A DNA stretch of 64,000 nt, from positions 1-64,000 of the forward strand of contig CAZXSN010000006.1 of the NCBI GenBank assembly GCA_964643295.1, in the 5' to 3' direction. Source of the stretch: Merdiplasma sp964643295. GTDB lineage: Bacteria; Bacillota; Clostridia; Lachnospirales; Lachnospiraceae. Below the pieces are notes generated by a model, which did not search any database, had not been told where the DNA came from, and saw nothing but the letters and a program-made list of their open reading frames with translations. This document shows, piece by piece, positions 63,401 through 64,000 of this stretch. Made by a program: the position numbers and the translations under genes. How positions within the stretch are numbered: position 1 is the stretch's first letter; each line of letters begins with the position of its first letter.

Positions 63401-64000
63401 GTACCTGCAGGTGGGCAGATTTGTGAAAGTGATGCTCTGCTTATCCTTTAGGGAAAATTCTGCCGCTCCATTTGTGAATGTGACTTCATCTTCTTTTCCC
63501 TGACGGTTAAAGTCTGCCTGGCCTTCCAGAGTGACACGAAACTGGAACTCCCTTCCTTTCTCCCCATCCGAAACTGTGCCGGTGACATACTTGGTGACTG
63601 TCAGACTTCCGGGCTGATAGGTGTTGATAAATTCTGCCGTTATCGTATCATTATCATGTGGAATCGTGCCAGTCGCATTAGTGCTGGAAGTGACAAAACC
63701 ATCCTCACCCGCGTCCGTCTCTGTGACAGTATACCCAACTCCCGCGGGCAGACCAGGTATCCTGATCTCCTCGCCGCTTTGCAAAGCAAATTCAGCAATT
63801 CCATCCGTAAACACCACGTCCCCGCGATTTTGCTGTACGCTCTGATCATCCAGGGTGACCGTAAAATGAAACTCCCTGTCCGGATCATTTTCCGTTCCTT
63901 TAACAATCTTGCTGACAATCAGTGTTCCACCATCGTAAGTATTGGTGACTGTGACAGTCTTCGCCGAACCGGATTCAATCGTACCGGGGTTGTCTTCGGA
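60413..64000 (-). CDS. Very large repeat surface adhesin (C-terminal part; runs off window)
   Basis: At least 1196 residues are visible with an open frame to base 64000; the start lies outside. About eight complete and one partial module of 100-130 residues of the DUF5979/prealbumin-like (Cna B-type) style are present. Each opens with a strand such as SLTVSKEVEG and carries YTVTE, and ends F(I/V/T)N(T/N). A Glu/Thr tract (ETETE, about residues 955-1020 from the visible start) leads to Gly/Pro/Lys-rich linkers. The end has VTGDDAPLG, one hydrophobic helix (LAVLFSLSFVGLVMMFLCM) and a basic tail CRRRRRGRE. There is no LPxTG; the TGD motif before the helix is the usual alternative in Lachnospiraceae proteins. 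Isopeptide-forming residues cannot be assigned safely by eye. Confidence 0.85.
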   Translation of the reverse strand, partial: SEDNPGTIESGSAKTVTVTNTYDGGTLIVSKIVKGTENDPDREFHFTVTLDDQSVQQNRGDVVFTDGIAEFALQSGEEIRIPGLPAGVGYTVTETDAGEDGFVTSSTNATGTIPHDNDTITAEFINTYQPGSLTVTKYVTGTVSDGEKGREFQFRVTLEGQADFNRQGKEDEVTFTNGAAEFSLKDKQSITFTNLPTCRYAVEELNADTQEYEVIQIEDKGDITEDETSATAVFINRRRTGSLEISKTVAGAGASRTREFPFEVVLTKDGRPLEGTYGGIIFTDGKGMLTLADGGVKTLSGIPAGTKYRVTETDHQGYTVSSEGEAGIIGDQKTSQARFVNTFQTGGLRVIKQVTGQGNQERAFRFAVTVTEETSADAPGEDAGGEAATGFSGSYGGMDFSNGTAFFSLKGGESIEAQNLPAGLTYSVTEMWAEGYSTTYENQRGTIPVEKTVETIVTNDYNGGSLTVSKEVEGKGADKDRAFAFTVTLSDSGVNGPRSSDLIGKDIRFKDGAATFSLKSGESVTFQGLPDGASYTVTEEDARKDGYETTAKGASGEIQKGKEAIAAFTNTYTGGNLKITKTSTLLKPGSNGEKFTFRVEIRTINGETVNGPYYGENGDKEGEPVCTFTNNRAELSLGVGESAVICGLPTGAGYTVTEDPAQGYGTVSTGSEGVIPGSGEMATAEFINNFHNGALIISKTVPIGDKTKEYPFTLTLTKDGSPLSGSITILKSVAANGALETEEVPLENGEANFSLKDGDSWIVLKLEDGTMFTVSEQKDPELQDIENGKCVITSTDKDVEVHSDNRSASGTIHTSTSDSLATAVRFTNQLYGTLIVKNQVFVDGAGQKGIPFTYTIGLDKAETVSEETATFELEDGESQAFFHIPVGTRLLVEEDEQAGFDTYYILGPENETAVKTAGLVSETKASFNVAAGTTEIAFVNRAVRPDPYPNPGPTYPGETETETETETEAETEAETETESETETETETETETETEAETETEAETETEKEPETEKESEKETEREPETPPESETNPESGSGSGTGSGGESETNPGGGSETKPTEEPETGFGSETETKPGGGSETKPTEEPETEPGGETETKPTEEPETKPPKETETNPHGGSGTKPSEKPAEKPDAESSNAGNLASGSQTSSETEDAGAAVTGDDAPLGFLAVLFSLSFVGLVMMFLCMCRRRRRGRE
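60940..61130 (-). repeat. GAA/ACN-rich repeat coding for the Glu/Thr tract
   Basis: Repeats of GAAAC(T/G/C)GA on the coding strand translate as ETETE with scattered Ala, Ser and Lys. The tract can expand or contract in steps of six bases without losing frame. Confidence 0.8.

Overview
The window looks like a chromosomal contig from an anaerobic gut Clostridium, most likely Lachnospiraceae. This is inferred from gene content: a single-chain PurL of about 1290 residues, a YesM/YesN system joined to a galactose-type ABC transporter, ferredoxin-domain aldo/keto reductases, the short ProRS form, an orphan HPr-like protein, large Big2/zinc-ribbon and DUF5979-like surface proteins, and moderately GC-rich DNA. 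No genus is claimed. Almost every gene lies on the minus strand. The sequence carries one assembly gap (58087-58096), inside proS.

Layout. 1-3330 is an eroded accessory zone: a PrsW-type protease cut by the window edge, a decayed MmeI-like restriction-modification gene and an IS4/IS1634-type transposase. 3338-4490 holds a MarR regulator and a His/Cys-rich partner, with a palindrome lying on their promoter. 4793-8823 has a CvfB-like RNA-binding protein, an acyl-ACP thioesterase, a CcrM-like orphan DNA methyltransferase and an esterase. 9043-16851 is one sugar module: mglB-mglA-mglC, then a membrane-tethered sugar-binding protein, a YesM kinase and a YesN regulator. 17110-27477 has an aldo/keto reductase, a secreted two-finger protein, a YgjP-type metallopeptidase, nth, tRNA-Met and tRNA-Val, a lipoprotein, a degenerate RAYT-like protein, a McrA-head-domain protein and a CapA-type protein coupled to purL. 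27474-34151 is purL, a tiny membrane protein and a DinG-type helicase. 34960-41834 is a 1434-residue surface protein, a membrane Ser/Thr kinase with a leucine-rich exterior and a small HTH protein. 42161-50750 is an accessory island: an HPr-like gene, an IS605-type element (intact tnpB, wrecked tnpA), a RecJ-like exonuclease, a ruined transposase and an unrecognised 505-residue protein. 51002-57154 is rpiB, a cytidylate-kinase-like gene and livF-G-M-H-J. 57509-60018 is proS with a second ferredoxin-type aldo/keto reductase. 60413-64000 is the end of a very large repeat adhesin that runs off the window.

How the parts work together. In the sugar module, MglB/A/C should import galactose or a related sugar. 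The tethered binding protein and YesM plausibly sense it outside the cell and drive YesN, which may act at direct repeats upstream of mglB. In both ABC operons a strong hairpin follows the binding-protein gene, so that protein is probably made in excess over the membrane parts. The HTH/kinase pair next to the surface protein suggests a cell-surface sensing locus. No CRISPR array, rRNA operon or prophage was seen.
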